In this document: positions 11,252-23,024 of the stretch, in pieces
Position numbering within the stretch: position 1 is the stretch's first letter
Layout of the letters: every line of letters begins with the position of its first letter
Source of the DNA: Mantamonas sphyraenae
Lineage: Eukaryota; CRuMs; Mantamonadidae
Length of the DNA: 64,000 nt
Direction of reading: 5' to 3'
NCBI GenBank assembly: GCA_026936335.1
Contig: JAPMXV010000029.1
Location: forward strand, 1-64,000
Notes under the pieces: model-generated
Told to the model about the DNA's origin: nothing
Database searches by the model: none
Seen by the model: only the letters and a program-made list of their open reading frames with translations
Translations under genes and position numbers: made by a program

Positions 11252-12739
11252 TCACTCCTCCTCCACACGTTGCCTCTTCTCCACCTCCGGTTCCTCCTCC
11301 TCCTCCACCTCATCCCTCCCTCGCTTCCTGGTCTCCCCTGACTTCCCCACAGCGACCCTTGCCGGAGCAGCTCCCCTCCCCACCCACCCAATCACCCTCT
11401 CCATTACCTCATCCGGCAGTGTCACCCACCCTTCCCACCCTGCCTCCTCCACATACTCATCCATCCCTCCACACTCAAACATCACCTCCCTCTCCTCCCC
11501 GTTCATCACCAATGCCACCTCCATCGCTTCATCCACCTGTCCACCCCACCCAATCCAATGCCACGCCTTCCTCCACCCTTCCTTCCTCACCATCTCCACC
11601 GTTTTCATCCTCGGCTTTGCACCCCACTCCCGCAACACCTCCACAATCTCATCATCCCCATCCTCAACTGCTACCTCCAGCGCAGTGTACCACCCTTGAC
11701 TACCTGCAATCGTGTCCACAGGCACACCCCACTCCTTCAATTCAGCCATCTTCTCCACATCCCCACACTCCACAAACTCCTCGTGCTGCTCCTTGTTCCT
11801 CTCCAACAGTGACAGCAACGCATCATTTTCAACGCCGTGGATAATGCAGCACGACCGATTGCCTTGCATTGCCTGCACCAGTGATGCTTTTCCTTTGTCC
11901 CCAATGCTGCTACCAAGGAACAGTGCCTGCAGGCTGCAGTTCTCAGCCAGCGCCTGAGCAAGTGCTGCTGCTCCTTCGTCGCAGATTTTGTTGCGTCCGA
12001 GGTACAGTATCTGCAAGCTGCAGTTCTCAGCCAGCGCCTGAGCAAGTGCTGCTGCTCCTTCGTCGCAGATTTTGTTGCCTCCGAGGTCCAGTGTCTGCAA
12101 GCTACTGTTCACACACAGCGCCTGCGCAAGTGCAGCTGCTCCTTCATATCCAATGCTGTTGTCGCCGAGGAACAGTGTCTGCAAGCTGCTGTTCTTCTTC
12201 AGTGCCTGCGCCAGTGCTGCTGCTCCATCTGCCCCGATGCTGTTGTCGCCGAGGTCCAGTGCCTGCAAGCCGCTGTTCACACAAAGTGCCTGCACCAGCG
12301 CAGCTGCTCCTTCATACCCTATGCTGTTGGAGCCGAGGGACAGTGTCTGCAAGCTGCTGTTCTCACCCAGTGCCCGCCCCAGAGCTGCTGCGCCTTCTGC
12401 CCCGAATCTGTTGTGGCTGAGGATCAGTGTCTGCAAGCTGCTGTTCTGAGCAAGTGCCTGCGAAAGTGCCGCTGCTTCGTGGTCACTCAAGTACCAATTG
12501 CAAAGGTCCAATTTCTGTGTTCGAGGTGTCAACACACGTCCCACCCTTCCTACTCACCATCACACCCACCCTACCCCCATCCCTCCTCCCCTTCCCCGTG
12601 CGACGCACGTCACGCTCACCAACTCCCTCCCGATTTCTTTCCGTCAACTCACCCTTCCCTGAGCCTCCAAAGCTTCCACAATCCGCCCATGGTCCCCACT
12701 CTGCAACGATTCCACCCATTCTTCTCTTTCCAAGCCCAT
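11252..12739 (-). CDS. LRR-ankyrin array family protein, 8 LRRs, KRQR tail
   Basis: Model: exon 1 12739-12653, intron 12652-12515 (138 nt), exon 2 12514-11252; 449 residues. This copy gives the clearest proof of the family intron. Exon 1 (MGLEREEWVESLQSGDHGRI...) ends in AGG|GTGAGT, a canonical donor, and a TGA follows at once in frame, so reading through is impossible. The acceptor is AACACAG after a TTGACAC branch-like motif. Exon 2 holds about 8 RNI-type 28-residue LRRs, two ankyrin-like repeats (FVECGDVEKMAELKEWG..., then ALEVAVEDGDDEIVEVLREWG), the family C-terminal domain with LPDEVMERVIGWVG, and a tail rich in Glu ending KRQRVEEE. A call starting at 12544 begins inside the intron. Likely soluble; role unknown. 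Confidence 0.8.
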
Positions 12740-14762
12740 AATTCCTGCGGTACTCCACGAGGTCAGCCCCTCTTGATTCCTCCTTCTCGTGCCTCTCTCC
12801 CTATCCCACCCTCACAAGCGCACAAGTCCCCGATTCCCCCGCCCTTCCCTACCCAATGACTGCTCTAAAGTGTGTGTGTGCAATATGCGTTGGATGCACC
12901 TCCGCACAGAGGAAAAGCAGCACTCTGTTCCTTCTTCGCCCCTTCACATCCCGCGTTCACAACACACACACCCAATCACTGTTCACAAACTGCCCACCTA
13001 CATTTTACCCAACTACGCCACAACGTCCACAGTAGAACGGCGTTCCACACCCTTTGTGCGCCCCACCATGCCTCCAGTCCACTCCTGACCCTCTTCCTCC
13101 ATCCACCACCACCACCACACATGAATGAACCACACCTTCCCTCTTCACTCTACTATCCTCCACACATTCCTCCCTCGTCCTTCCCAGCAGCACCTGCCAC
13201 GACTTGCCATCTTCCTTTGGCGGTTGTCTGCCTCCACCGCCCATGCATGCCCTCGTTCACTCTGCCCAGTGCATCCATGCCGTGCTATCACTCCCCAGAG
13301 TGCTTCACACAACGTTCTGTCTTTGTCCATCAGTGCCACCAGCATGGAAGAAACAACCGTTGGCCTCGTCCTCCTCCTGCTTGCCACTGCTGTGTTCACC
13401 CATGCGCCCCATGCAATGCCAATGGCGTCCGCCAAATTCATTCTTGCGACACGAATGACTCTTCACCTTGCTTCCTCTTCCCGAATCTGAGTCGCCGCCC
13501 ATCTTCCTGCTCTTCGGCCCGCGTGTGCGGATGGCTGCGTCCATGCACACACACATGCTACCCCAACCGTCCCTCCTTCCCCCCACCCCTCTTCACCACC
13601 ATCCATCCCCATACCCTCCTCCCTTGCCACCCTGGGGTGATTTTGTCGCAAGGTGGCAATCCGGCCTCCATCAACTCCGCCTCCCACACACGCCACAGGC
13701 CCCTCCACGCCCTCATCCTCCGTTCTCTGGGCCCGCATCCTCCCATTCCACCTCTCCACCAAGTTCCTCAAATTCGATGAAAAATGTGCCTGGTGGTGGT
13801 CGTGGCGTCGATTTTGCTTGTCGCCTTGCCAGCCCAGCCGCACCTCGCCGCCTTCCTGCGCCACAAACCGCCCTCCCACAGACCACACACCCCCTTGATC
13901 ACCACGCCCACCTCTTGCACCTGTGTGCAGTCACCCACACACTTCCCAAGCACACTTCTACCACAGTCAGGCTGTGCATTCGTGAGCAGTGTCGCAGAAA
14001 CTCACGCAGCTTGGTGTCAGGCGGTGGGCCGAGCACCCGCACCTTTTGCCGCCGCCCTGCTCGCACCACAGGCCACCCCATGCCCTCAGCCTCGGTCTCC
14101 GCCCTCCACACATCAACCACACCCCACTGACCCTCATTCCACTTTTCGCCACTTTTCGACCATTGTCGACATGGTGAACAACCAGCCGCTCTCCACCAAA
14201 ATCACCCAAAATACGAAACTGCCTCTGCGCGTGTGTTTCCCATGCACTCGACTACACGCATGGTCTTAGGATCCAGTGAGGGCTGTGCGCTGACACAGGA
14301 CAGGGTTTGTGTGCGTTGATCCTCACACAGGCGGAGTTTCTACTTCGCTGGTGTCATCCATACAGCCACGGTGTCACCAAAGGCCAATGCATCATCCGCG
14401 ACAGTCCCATGGTATCCACTTCACAGAGAAGGAACATCCAGAGATGACTGACAAAGCGACCAGAGGCCCTATGAGCCACTGTGTGTTGGTCTCCCTCGTT
14501 CGCACCACCATGCCACAACCTCATCTCCAGGCAGGTGCAACCCACCATCCCCGCCATTGTCACCCATGCCGTCACTCCCTTCTCCCACTCGACCCCTTGA
14601 CTGCCCAACCCCAACCCAACAACACTGCACCCTCTTTGACCGTATCACACTCCGCATCACCTTCCATTCATTCCACTCTTCAACGCCTCTCCAATCCCTT
14701 GCCCTCCTCCTCCAAAAACCACCGCCTTGAATGAACGCATCCATTCCCACACCCTCCCCACC
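12740..14762. other. Intergenic mosaic with coding relics; 3' part duplicated at 29620-30560
   Basis: No intact gene seen. About 13470-14560 matches 29620-30560, with internal gaps. Minus-strand pieces such as GTFFIEFEELGGEVEWED (~13790-13735) and KLREFLRHCSRMHSLTVVEV (~14030-13950) read like protein in both copies but in broken frames, so both are probably relics of one unidentified gene. 12740-13470 holds no feature I can support, though minus 13441-13260 is weakly protein-like. Confidence 0.5.
12881..12900 (-). promoter_or_regulatory. Weak copy of the family upstream element
   Basis: Only the core (plus strand ATGCGTTGGATGCAC) matches the element seen upstream of the other members. It lies about 140 bp upstream of the 12739 start. 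Confidence 0.25.
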
Positions 14763-16350
14763 TCACTCTCCCCTCCCCACCCACCCAATCACCCTCTCCA
14801 TTACCTCATCTGGAAGCGTCACCCACCCTTCCCACCCTCCCTCCTCCAGATACTCCTCCATCCCTCCACACTCAAACATCACTTCCCTCTCCTCTCCATT
14901 CATCACCAACGCCACTTCCATTGCCCCATCCACCTGTCCACCCCACCCAATCCAATGCCACGCCTTCCTCCACCCTTCCTTCCTCACCATCTCCACCGTT
15001 TCCATCCTTGGCTTTGCACCCCACTCCCGCAACACCTCCACAATCCTCTCATCCCCTCGCGTCACTGCTCTCTCCAGCGCATTCTTCCTCCCCCTCTCCC
15101 CTGCAAACGTGTCGACAGGCACCCCCCACTCCATCAACTCTCTCATCCTCTCCACATCCCCACACTCCACAAACTCCACGTGATGCTTCCTGTTCCTCTC
15201 CAACAGTGACCACAAAGAGGTATCGAAAACGCCGTAGATCCTCCAGCAGGACCGATTGCCTTCCATTGCCCTTGTCAGTGCTGCTTCTCCCTCATCCATG
15301 ATGCTGATCCTGCTGAGGTCCAGCGACTGCAAGCTGTTGTTCTCAGCCAGCGCCTGCGCCAGTGCTGCTGCTCCTTCATCCCCGAGGCTGTTGTCGTTAA
15401 CTTCCAGCTTCTGCAAGCTGCTGTTCACACTCAGTGCCTGCGCCAGTGCTGTTGCACCGTCTGTTCCGATATTGTTGAGGCTGAGACCCAGTGTACGCAG
15501 GCTACGGTTCTCACACAGTGCCTTGGCCAGCGCTTTTGCTCCTTCTGTTCCGATGTTGTTGGTGTAGACAAAGAGTGTCTGCAAGCTGCTGTTCACACAC
15601 AGTGCCTTTGCCAGCGCTGCTGCTCCTTCTGCACCAACGCTGTTGCCCCAGAGCTTCAGTGAGTGCAAGCTGGAGTTCTCGCAAATTGCCTGCGCCAGCG
15701 CTGCTGCTCCTTCTGCACCGACGCTGTTGCCCCAGAGGTTCAGTGAGTGCAAGCTGGAGTTCTCGCAAATTGCCTGTGCCAACGCTGCTGCCCCTTCTGC
15801 CCCGATGTTGTTGTTGCCGAGAAAGAGTTTCTGCAAGCTGTTGCTGGCAATCAGTGCTTGCGCAAGTGCTGATGCGCCTTCTGCCTCGATGCTGTTGTCG
15901 TTGAGGTACAGTGTCTGAAGGCTGCGGTTCATACACAGTGCCTGCGCCAGTGCTGCTGCCCCTTCGTCCCCGATTCTGTTGCCGCTTAGTTCCAGTTTCT
16001 GCAAGCTGCTGTATTCACTAAGCACCTGCGCCAGTGCTGCTGCCCCTTCGTCCCCGATACTGTTCTTGTTCAACGACAATTTCCTCAAGCTCCTGTTCTT
16101 TCCCAGCGCCTTGGCCAGTGCTACTGCCTCATTGTCTCCCAACTGCTTGTGAACAATGATCAACTTCCGTGCTCCACGTGTCAGCACACATTCTTTCCCT
16201 TCGCCCACTCGCTTCTGGACGTGACACAACCATTCCGTCCGCGTTCCGGGCGCAACACACCTCTTCCTCTGCCTCCAGAGCACTGCCAATCCGTGCATGA
16301 TCCCCGCTCTGCAGCAAAGCCACCCAATCATCCATCTTTGTTGAGCTCAT
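14763..16350 (-). CDS. LRR-ankyrin array family protein, 11 LRRs, no tail
   Basis: Model: exon 1 16350-16261 (MSSTKMDDWVALLQSGDHAR..., 30 residues), intron 16260-16164 (97 nt), exon 2 16163-14763; 496 residues. The donor is GTGTGT. At the usual acceptor position CACAG has become CACGG, but an AAG three bases downstream restores an AG acceptor and keeps phase 0, so the splice appears to have shifted by one codon. Exon 2 has about 11 LRRs, including two adjacent nearly identical ones (LHSLxLWGNSVGAEGAAALA). The two ankyrin-like repeats and C-terminal domain follow, and the protein stops right after GWVGRGE without the E-rich tail. Confidence 0.77.
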
Positions 16351-16759
16351 CTGCTTGCCCGTTGTGAGCGTGTGTGCACCACCGTTTCCTCTCCTTCGCT
16401 TCCACGGCCGCCCTCCTCCTCCCCCTCCCCTCCATCCCACACTTCTCTATTCACCCAAACCTACCTACACTGCGGTCCCGTAAGAATGTGACAGCTCCAA
16501 AATGCGTTGTGTGCTGCTGCGCTTGCCTACACCGTACCGCTGCAAAAGGCCTCCAAACCTTCCCTCCCTCGCAATGGACTGCCAGTGCAACCACCCCTTC
16601 CATTGCACTGGCATTGCTATCTGTGTGTTGAATGTACATTCTCCCCACATTGCCATCCCCGTCGTCCAAGATCCTCCCTACCTTCCTGCCACTCTCCTGC
16701 CCTTTCCTCCTCTCCTGCGTCCGACGTCAATTCCTCCTTGCTGATCACCCCCCAAACCT
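16351..16759. other. Intergenic: 5' region of the upstream-facing gene and 3' flank of the next
   Basis: Contains the upstream element at 16484-16526 and, nearer 16760, pyrimidine-rich 3' flank sequence shared with other members (CAATGGACTGCCAGTGCAAC class). No separate gene seen. Confidence 0.5.
16484..16526 (-). promoter_or_regulatory. Family upstream element
   Basis: Copy of the conserved ~40-bp block, about 135 bp upstream of the 16350 start. The plus strand carries CCAAAATGCGTTGTGTGCTG here. Confidence 0.4.
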
Positions 16760-18375
16760 TCACTCCTCCTCCACACGTTGCCTCTTCTCCACCGCTTCCT
16801 CCTCTTCCTCTTCCACCTCATCTCTCTCTCGCTTCCTCGTCTCCCCTGACCTCCCCACAGCGACCCTTGCCGGAGCAGCTCCCCTCCCCACCCACCCAAT
16901 CACCCTCTCCATCACCTCATCTGGAAGTGTCACCCACCCTCCCCACCCTGTCTCCTCCACATACTCCTCCATCCCACCACACGCAAACATCACCTCCCTC
17001 TCCTCAACATTCATCACCAACGCCACCTCCATCGCTTCATCCACCTGTCCACCCCACCCAATCCAATGCCACGCCTTCCTCCACCCTTCCTCCCTCACCA
17101 TCTCCACCGTTTCCATCCTTGGCTTTGCACCCCACGCTCGCAACACTTCCACAATCCTCTCATCCCCTTTCTCCACTGCTCTCTCCAGCGCCGTAGTCCT
17201 TCCGTACCCCCGTGCAAACGTGTCCACAGGCACACCCCACTCCTTCAACGCAGCCATCCTCTCCACATTTCCACACTCCACAAACTCCACGTGATGCTTC
17301 CTATTTCTCTCCAACAGTGACTGATAAGCGGCATTGCGAACGCCTTCGATGTTCCAGCACGACCGATTGCCCTCCATTGCCTGCCCCAGTGCTGCTGCTC
17401 CTTCGTCCCCGATTCTGTTGTCGCTGAGGTACAGTATCTGCAAGCTGCTGTTCTCCCTCAGCGCCTGCGCCAGTGCTGTTGCACCTTCTTCCCCAACGCC
17501 GGTACCGGTGAGGTCCAGATTCTGCAAGCTGCGGTTAACACTCAGCGCCTGCGCAAGTGCAGCTGCTCCTTCTGCCCCGATGCGATTGCTGACGAGTTGC
17601 AGAGTCTGAACGCTGCTGTTCTCAATCAATGCCTGCGCCAGTGCCGTTGCTCCATCGGCCCCGATCCCGTTGTCCCAGAGATTCAGTCTCTGCAAACTGC
17701 TGTTCGCAATCAGTGCCTTCGCAATTGCAGCTGCTCCATCTTCCCCGATGCTGTTGAGCCTGAGGTTCATTGCCTGCAAGCTGCTGTTCTCCCTCAATGC
17801 CTGCGCAAGTGCCGTTGCTCCATCTGCCCCGATCCCGTTGTCCCGGAGGTCCAGTGTCTGCAAGCTGCTGTTCCCACCCAGCGCCTGCGCAAGTGCCGTT
17901 GCTCCATCTGCCCCGATCCCGTTGGCGCTGAGATCCAGTCTCTGCAAGCTGCTGTTCCCACCCAGTGCCTGCGCCAGTGCTGCTGCGCCTTCTGCCCCGA
18001 TGCTGTTGTTGTAGAGTTTCAGTGTCTGCAAGCTGCTGTTTAAACAAAGTGCCTGCGCCAGTGCGGCTGCTCCTTCGTCTCCAATTCTGTTCCAGCCGAG
18101 GCTCAGTATCCGCAAGCTTGTGTTCGTCCCTAGCGCCTTGGCCAGTGCTACTGTCCCATAACCTCCGAGGTTCGCGAATTCAATACTCATCATCTGTGCT
18201 CCACGTGTCAGCACACACTCCATTGTTGCTCTTCATCCGCTTCCTGACGTGCCAAACATCCCTCCGCATCCCAGTCGCAACCCACCTCTCCCACTGCCTC
18301 CAGTGCGCTACAAATCCGTTCATGATCCCCGCCATTCAGCAACTTGCGCCACTCTTTCCTCTTCGACGACTTCAT
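16760..18375 (-). CDS. LRR-ankyrin array family protein, 10 LRRs, KRQR tail
   Basis: Model: exon 1 18375-18286 (MKSSKRKEWRKLLNGGDHER..., more basic than its paralogues), intron 18285-18194 (92 nt; donor GTGGGT, branch-like CTGACACG, acceptor CACAG), exon 2 18193-16760; 507 residues. Exon 1 and exon 2 are in different frames; removing 92 nt joins them in phase 0. About 10 LRRs, several of the form NGIGADGATALAQAL, are followed by the ankyrin-like pair, where FARGYGRTTALERAVEKGDE resembles the 34937 gene, then the C-terminal domain and an E-rich tail ending KRQRVEEE. An alternative in-frame upstream ATG exists at 18492. Confidence 0.79.
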
Positions 18376-18740
18376 ATCGTCTGCGTTGCCCGTTGCGAGA
18401 GCGTGAGCACCTCCGTTCCCTCCCCCTCCCTTCTGCCGCCGCCCTCCTCCTCCCTCTCCACCACCACTCCATCCCACACGTCCTCTGTCCACCCCACTCC
18501 ACCTACATTGCGACCCTGCGAGAATGTGACAGCTCCAAGATGCGTTGCCTCCTGCTGCGCTTGCACCCCGCCCACTCCCTTCCCCCCTCCCTCCCCGCTC
18601 CCTCCGATTCCAGCAAAGTCACCCCTCCCCTCTCCACCTCCCCTGAACTCTAAACTCGACCCCTATCCCCTCAAAAGCACGTCCATTCCACCTGCCGATC
18701 ACCCACCACCAGCCACTGTTCACTCCTCCTCCACAACGGT
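18376..18740. other. Intergenic, ending in a cut-off minus-strand family 3' end
   Basis: Holds the upstream element at 18522-18564. At ~18719-18735 the plus strand reads TTCACTCCTCCTCCAC, which is the reverse complement of the VEEE-stop end of a family tail. It has no gene body behind it and is joined directly to plus-strand relic sequence. Confidence 0.55.
18522..18564 (-). promoter_or_regulatory. Family upstream element
   Basis: Good match to the consensus, about 147 bp upstream of the 18375 start. Confidence 0.42.
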
Positions 18741-18818
18741 TTGAGAGGTGTACCCACCCAGTGCACACTGCCGGATGAGGTGATAAACAGGGTCTTTGGA
18801 TGGATCGGAAAGACATAG
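18741..18818 (+). pseudogene. Relic C-terminus of a plus-strand family gene
   Basis: The plus strand codes TLPDEVINRVFGWIGKT followed by TAG, matching the family end LPDEVMERVIGWVG. The preceding bases match the EAYEPSAEW region after a one-base shift. No upstream body is present, so this is a truncated 3' end lying in the opposite orientation to most of the array. Confidence 0.72.
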
Positions 18819-18949
18819 TCCCACACGTGACCAACCTGAACGTGCTGCCGATTTTTCGCGTTCAGCCGGTGCGTGGAACGGGGTTGAAGCGGAGAGCAGA
18901 TGGGCAGCAGCGTGTGAGATCAGCTCACATGAAATACCGTCCAGACACA

Positions 18950-20728
18950 ATGACCACACAGGGGGCAGTCGACTGGACCACCCTGTTGCGCGACGGCGAC
19001 GAGAAGCAGATTTGTTCCGCGTTGGAGGCTGCAGGAAAGGCAAGGCGAGGATACGAGAGCGTGCAATGGCCGTGCCGTGCTGCTGACACGCGTCGTCAAA
19101 ACCAGGAATTGGATCTTGCGCAAAGACGTGTCGAAAAGTCTGCCGCGGCCACAGATGTGTTGGACGCTTTTCACAACAGAATCGGTGTCCACGAAGCAGG
19201 CGCACTGGCCAAAGCACTGGAGGCGAACACAACCATCCAAACACTGGACTTGTCTTTGCAAAGCACATGCGATGACGGAGCGGTGGCATTGGCCGCCGCA
19301 CTGGCAACAAACACGTGTTTGCGCACACTGAATCTGAAAGGCAACTGCATCGGGGCCGAGGGGACAGCTGCACTTGCCCAAGGATTGTCACAGAATACTT
19401 CATTGCAGGGATTGCATCTTGGGGCGAACAGCATTGGCGCAGAAGGAGCTGCTGCACTCGCACAGGCATTGGTTGTGAGTGTGCACCTGACCTCACTGGA
19501 CCTCACCAACTGCGACATCGGCACCCGTGGGGCGTGCGCACTGGCCGTTGCACTGGAAGAGAATCACGGGTTGCGCACACTGAACCTCAACCACAACAAC
19601 ATCGGCCCAAGAGGAGCAACTGCGTTGGCCACCGCCGCTGTGGCACGGAGCTGCAGTTTGGAGATGCTCACGCTCGGCGACAACGTGGTAGGCGCAGACG
19701 GAGCAGCAGCCATGGCCAACGCATTGCGTGGAAACCACTGTTTGCAGACACTGGACCTCAGCGCCAACTGGATCGGGGCAGAAGGGGCTGCAGCACTGGC
19801 CAAGGGGCTGCAAGGAAACACCAGCCTGTAGGAGCTCAACCTCGATCGCAACGCCATCGTCTCGGAAGGAGCCACAGTGCTGGCCGAAGCGCTGGAGGGA
19901 AGCAGCAGTTTGCAGACGCTGACACTCGGGAGAAACGGAATCGGGCCGGAAGGGGCCGCGGCTCTGGCCAGGGCACTGCAGAAGAACGTCAGCTTGCACA
20001 CACTGGACCTGAACAACAACAGCGTCGGAGAGCATGGGACCACAGTGCTGGCCGAAGCGCTGGAGGGAAGCAGCAGTTTGCAGACGCTGAAACTTGTCAG
20101 GAACGGCGTCGGCCCGGACGGGGCCGTGGCTCTGGCCAGAGCTTTGGAGAGGAACCGCAGCCTGCAGAGACTGTTCCTGCGAAACAATAGAATGGGTGCA
20201 CAGGGGGCAAAGGCACTGGCCGAGGCACTGGAGGAGAACAGGAGCTGCTGGGAAATCGACGGCATCGGGCAGAGTGCGACCACAGCAAGAAATCGTGACA
20301 TGGCCCATTCGTTCGTGATGAGTGCTGGACGAGGAGATGTCAAAGCGATGGAGGAGCTGCTGGCTTGGGGTGTGTCTGTGGACACGTGTGCAGGGGATGG
20401 AGGAGGCAAGGAGGAGACTGCGTTGGTGAGTGCTGTGCAACGCGAGGATGAGGCAGTGGTCGAGTTGTTGCGAGCGTGGGGTGCGAAACCAAGGATGGAA
20501 ACGGTTAAGATGGTGAGGGAGGCAGGGTGGAGGAAGGCGTGGCATTGGATTGGATGGGGTGGAGAGGTGGATGTGGCGATGGAGACGGCGCTGGTGATGA
20601 ATGGGGAGGAGAGGGAGGTGATGTTTGAGTGTGGTGGCATGGGAGGGTATGAGGCGACGTGTGATTGGTGGACGGTGCCGGATGAGCTGATGGAGAGGGT
20701 GTTGGAGTGGCTGGCCAAGGGAGGGTGA
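18950..20728 (+). pseudogene. Plus-strand LRR-ankyrin array family gene interrupted by one in-frame TAG
   Basis: This is the only near-complete member on the plus strand. Start ATG at 18950 gives the same 30-residue exon 1 length as its paralogues (MTTQGAVDWTTLLRDGDEKQ...). A 66-nt segment 19040-19105 sits where the others have the intron, but it begins GCAAGG rather than GT and ends CCAG after TGCTGACACG. Being a multiple of 3 it may be spliced (GC-AG) or retained. About 13 LRRs follow. A TAG at 19829-19831 falls in the LRR consensus where CAG is expected (SLQELNL). After it the frame continues open through four more LRRs, the ankyrin-like pair and the C-terminal domain (VPDELMERVLEWLAKGG) to 20728. 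Apart from the stop it is undamaged, so the lesion is recent, a sequencing error, or read through. Confidence 0.8.
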
Positions 20729-20856
20729 GCCAAGTGACATCATTGCCACACATTGAATTCTCCCTCTCCCCTCTCTGTATCACTCACCCCTCCCCTGCTG
20801 CTCCCCGTGCTCCTCCCCGCTGGATCCCCCCCTGCTGTGTCCACACTTTGGTGCCA

Positions 20857-22820
20857 TCATCGCCCGTTCACATTTGGTTGTCCATGCTTTGCATTCCCCA
20901 TCCAACCCGTCACGTAAACACTGCCATCGGCGCCAACCACAACGCCCTTGCACCCCCGGTCGTCAACTCCATGTGCCCCACACCCAAGTCCACAATTGAG
21001 TCCGATCAAAACCACACATCTCCGTTGTCCAAATGCACTTTGGCCGTCCAGCGTGCCACACACACACACACACACTGCTGTGCGGTTGGTCGCATCGCAA
21101 GCCACGGCGGCTTGTGGCATCCGCAAATGAATGAATGATGTGCCCCCACACGGTCCACGCCTTGGTCAGCACCAAATCCTTGTCGCCCACATTTGTCTGG
21201 CCATCCCACCGCCTGGTACGTGCGTCCAGAGACGTACCCATCCATGGCTACGACAGGGTCCCCACGTCCAGCCTCCCAGGGTCCTGGGTGCTCCCCAGCG
21301 TCCCGTCTGTGCCGCGTTCCTGGACAACGCCAGGGAGAGACGCCGTCTGACTCTGTGCCCAGCTGGTCGTCGCTCATTGCGACAGTGCCCACGTTGCCAT
21401 TGCTTCGAATGCCCACTGCTGCACCACGCAGGTTGGGTTGCCGACCAATGCACCCACCCACAGCACATGTGCTGTGTGTCCGAGTCCCATCATCATCACC
21501 AAACACTGCCCCTCGACTCGTCACTCCCTCCCGGCCATGCCTCCCTTGAGAGGAGTCCACCCATCCGCCAGAGAGGCACTGTCTGCCACAGCGCTGACCC
21601 TTTGCCCACTTGGCACCCACCCGCACATGCCACTGCGTCGTGCCCCCTTTGTCGACACCCCGAGTGGCCAGTCCGTCCGACCGTGGTTCACCAGCGGGTC
21701 CTCCACTGCAATCGATTCGGCTGCAACCAGCACACTGCTCCATGCCACTTGCCACACCATAGTCCGCAACTCGCACCAAGATAGAACACGTCGTTCTGTC
21801 CCTTGGCCGATCCTGGGCCAGTCACGACCAAATCCGCCAGCCTCCATGGCACAAACCCCCCCCCCCAAAAGGAACCCGCCTCGCTGGCAGTAATGCCCCA
21901 CTCCTGCCTCCAGCTCTTTGCTCCCGTTGCTCTCTTCCACAGCGTTTGCACACAATGTCCTGTTGCCCTGCGTGTGTGGGTTGCCATCCACAGAGGCGAT
22001 CGCAAAGCCAGTGCCATACACGTCGTCGTCACCGTCCACAACGACGCCGTACCCAAAGACGTGTCGTGTGCGCCCGCACCGATGCCCCAAAGACGCGTCC
22101 ACACCCTTGGCCCCGTCTGCACTCCACTTGGTCAGGAACATGGTCTGCAGCTGTCCGCGTGGTTGTCTCTGCCTCCAGTGCACCTCCACCTTCAGACCCA
22201 TGTGACAACACACACGCTTCCCTTGTGTGTGTGAGATCGACCGCACCACCCATTCCCCTTCCCGCAGTCATTGCTGCTGATGCCCCATTTTGCTTCGTCC
22301 ACACGAATGTTCCATTTGCTCGCCCACTTGTTCACAACGATATCGTGGCCACCGCCATGGGTGTGTGCCTTCTGTGACCCGGAGCTCTGCACGGCGACGC
22401 TTGCACCCTGCTCATGATGGGTGCTGCTTCCCCATGGTCGCATCCACACCCGGCTGCCATCCTTTGCATCAGTCTTGCTCGGGAACACGTCGTCCAGTCC
22501 AACGTGCGTTGTGTCCTTGCAAACTGCCCCGAGTGAGCCCCTTTGCTTCCTCTTCTCCCGAGATGCAAACCTGTCGATCCAACCCCACTGTTGGGTCCAC
22601 ACTCTCGTCCCGTTCGGCATCCAGCGGAAGCAGGATAATGGTTGGTGCCCGTCCCTGGAAAGGAAAGCCCGTCCACTGGACCAGAGGCGTGTCCACGTTG
22701 CAAAGAAGGACCCGGGAGTTCCCGAAGCTTCGCTACGTTACTGCTCAGAGCCCCTCGTCGGGCTCTTTCCATGTCCAGGCTCCCTCCGCCGCGTGTCCAC
22801 ACATGCCAACCATGCAGTTC
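20857..22820 (-). pseudogene. Decayed SBBP beta-propeller repeat gene
   Basis: Minus-strand fragments in shifting frames carry repeated SBBP signatures: GVVVGADGSVYVTGWM (~20955-20900), LDGQTNVGDKDLVLTKAW (~21210-21155), GYGVVVDGDDDVYGTGFA (~22065-22010), DAKDGSRVWMRPWGSS (~22460-22415) and GGHDIVVNKWASKW (~22350-22305). Known: SBBP repeats form beta-propellers in secreted or surface proteins. The same repeat opens the 57969-64000 gene, so this looks like a broken relative of it. A poly-C run at ~21857 is one obvious frame breaker. No IPT/TIG or TM part is visible here. Confidence 0.68.
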
Positions 22821-23024
22821 AAGGCCAGTGCAAAGAGACGCGAAGATTTCCCTCGTTTGATCATTGTTTGGCTGCCCTGCGCGCCTGCGTCAGTGTTGTC
22901 TTCTTCCACATCGCCGCACAACCCTCCAACCCAAACCCACCAAAGCAATCCCAACGATAGACTGAATCGCATTGGATGCACGTATCGCCACGCGTGGACC
23001 TGTGCACTTCAGCATGGTGTGGTG

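Noticed and set aside
11252-12544. Array genes starting at the first ATG of the LRR frame (for example 12544, 18223, 43294)
   Set aside because: Those ATGs lie in or beyond the conserved intron; the residues they add (xCVLTRGxQ) are the branch-point and acceptor sequence translated.
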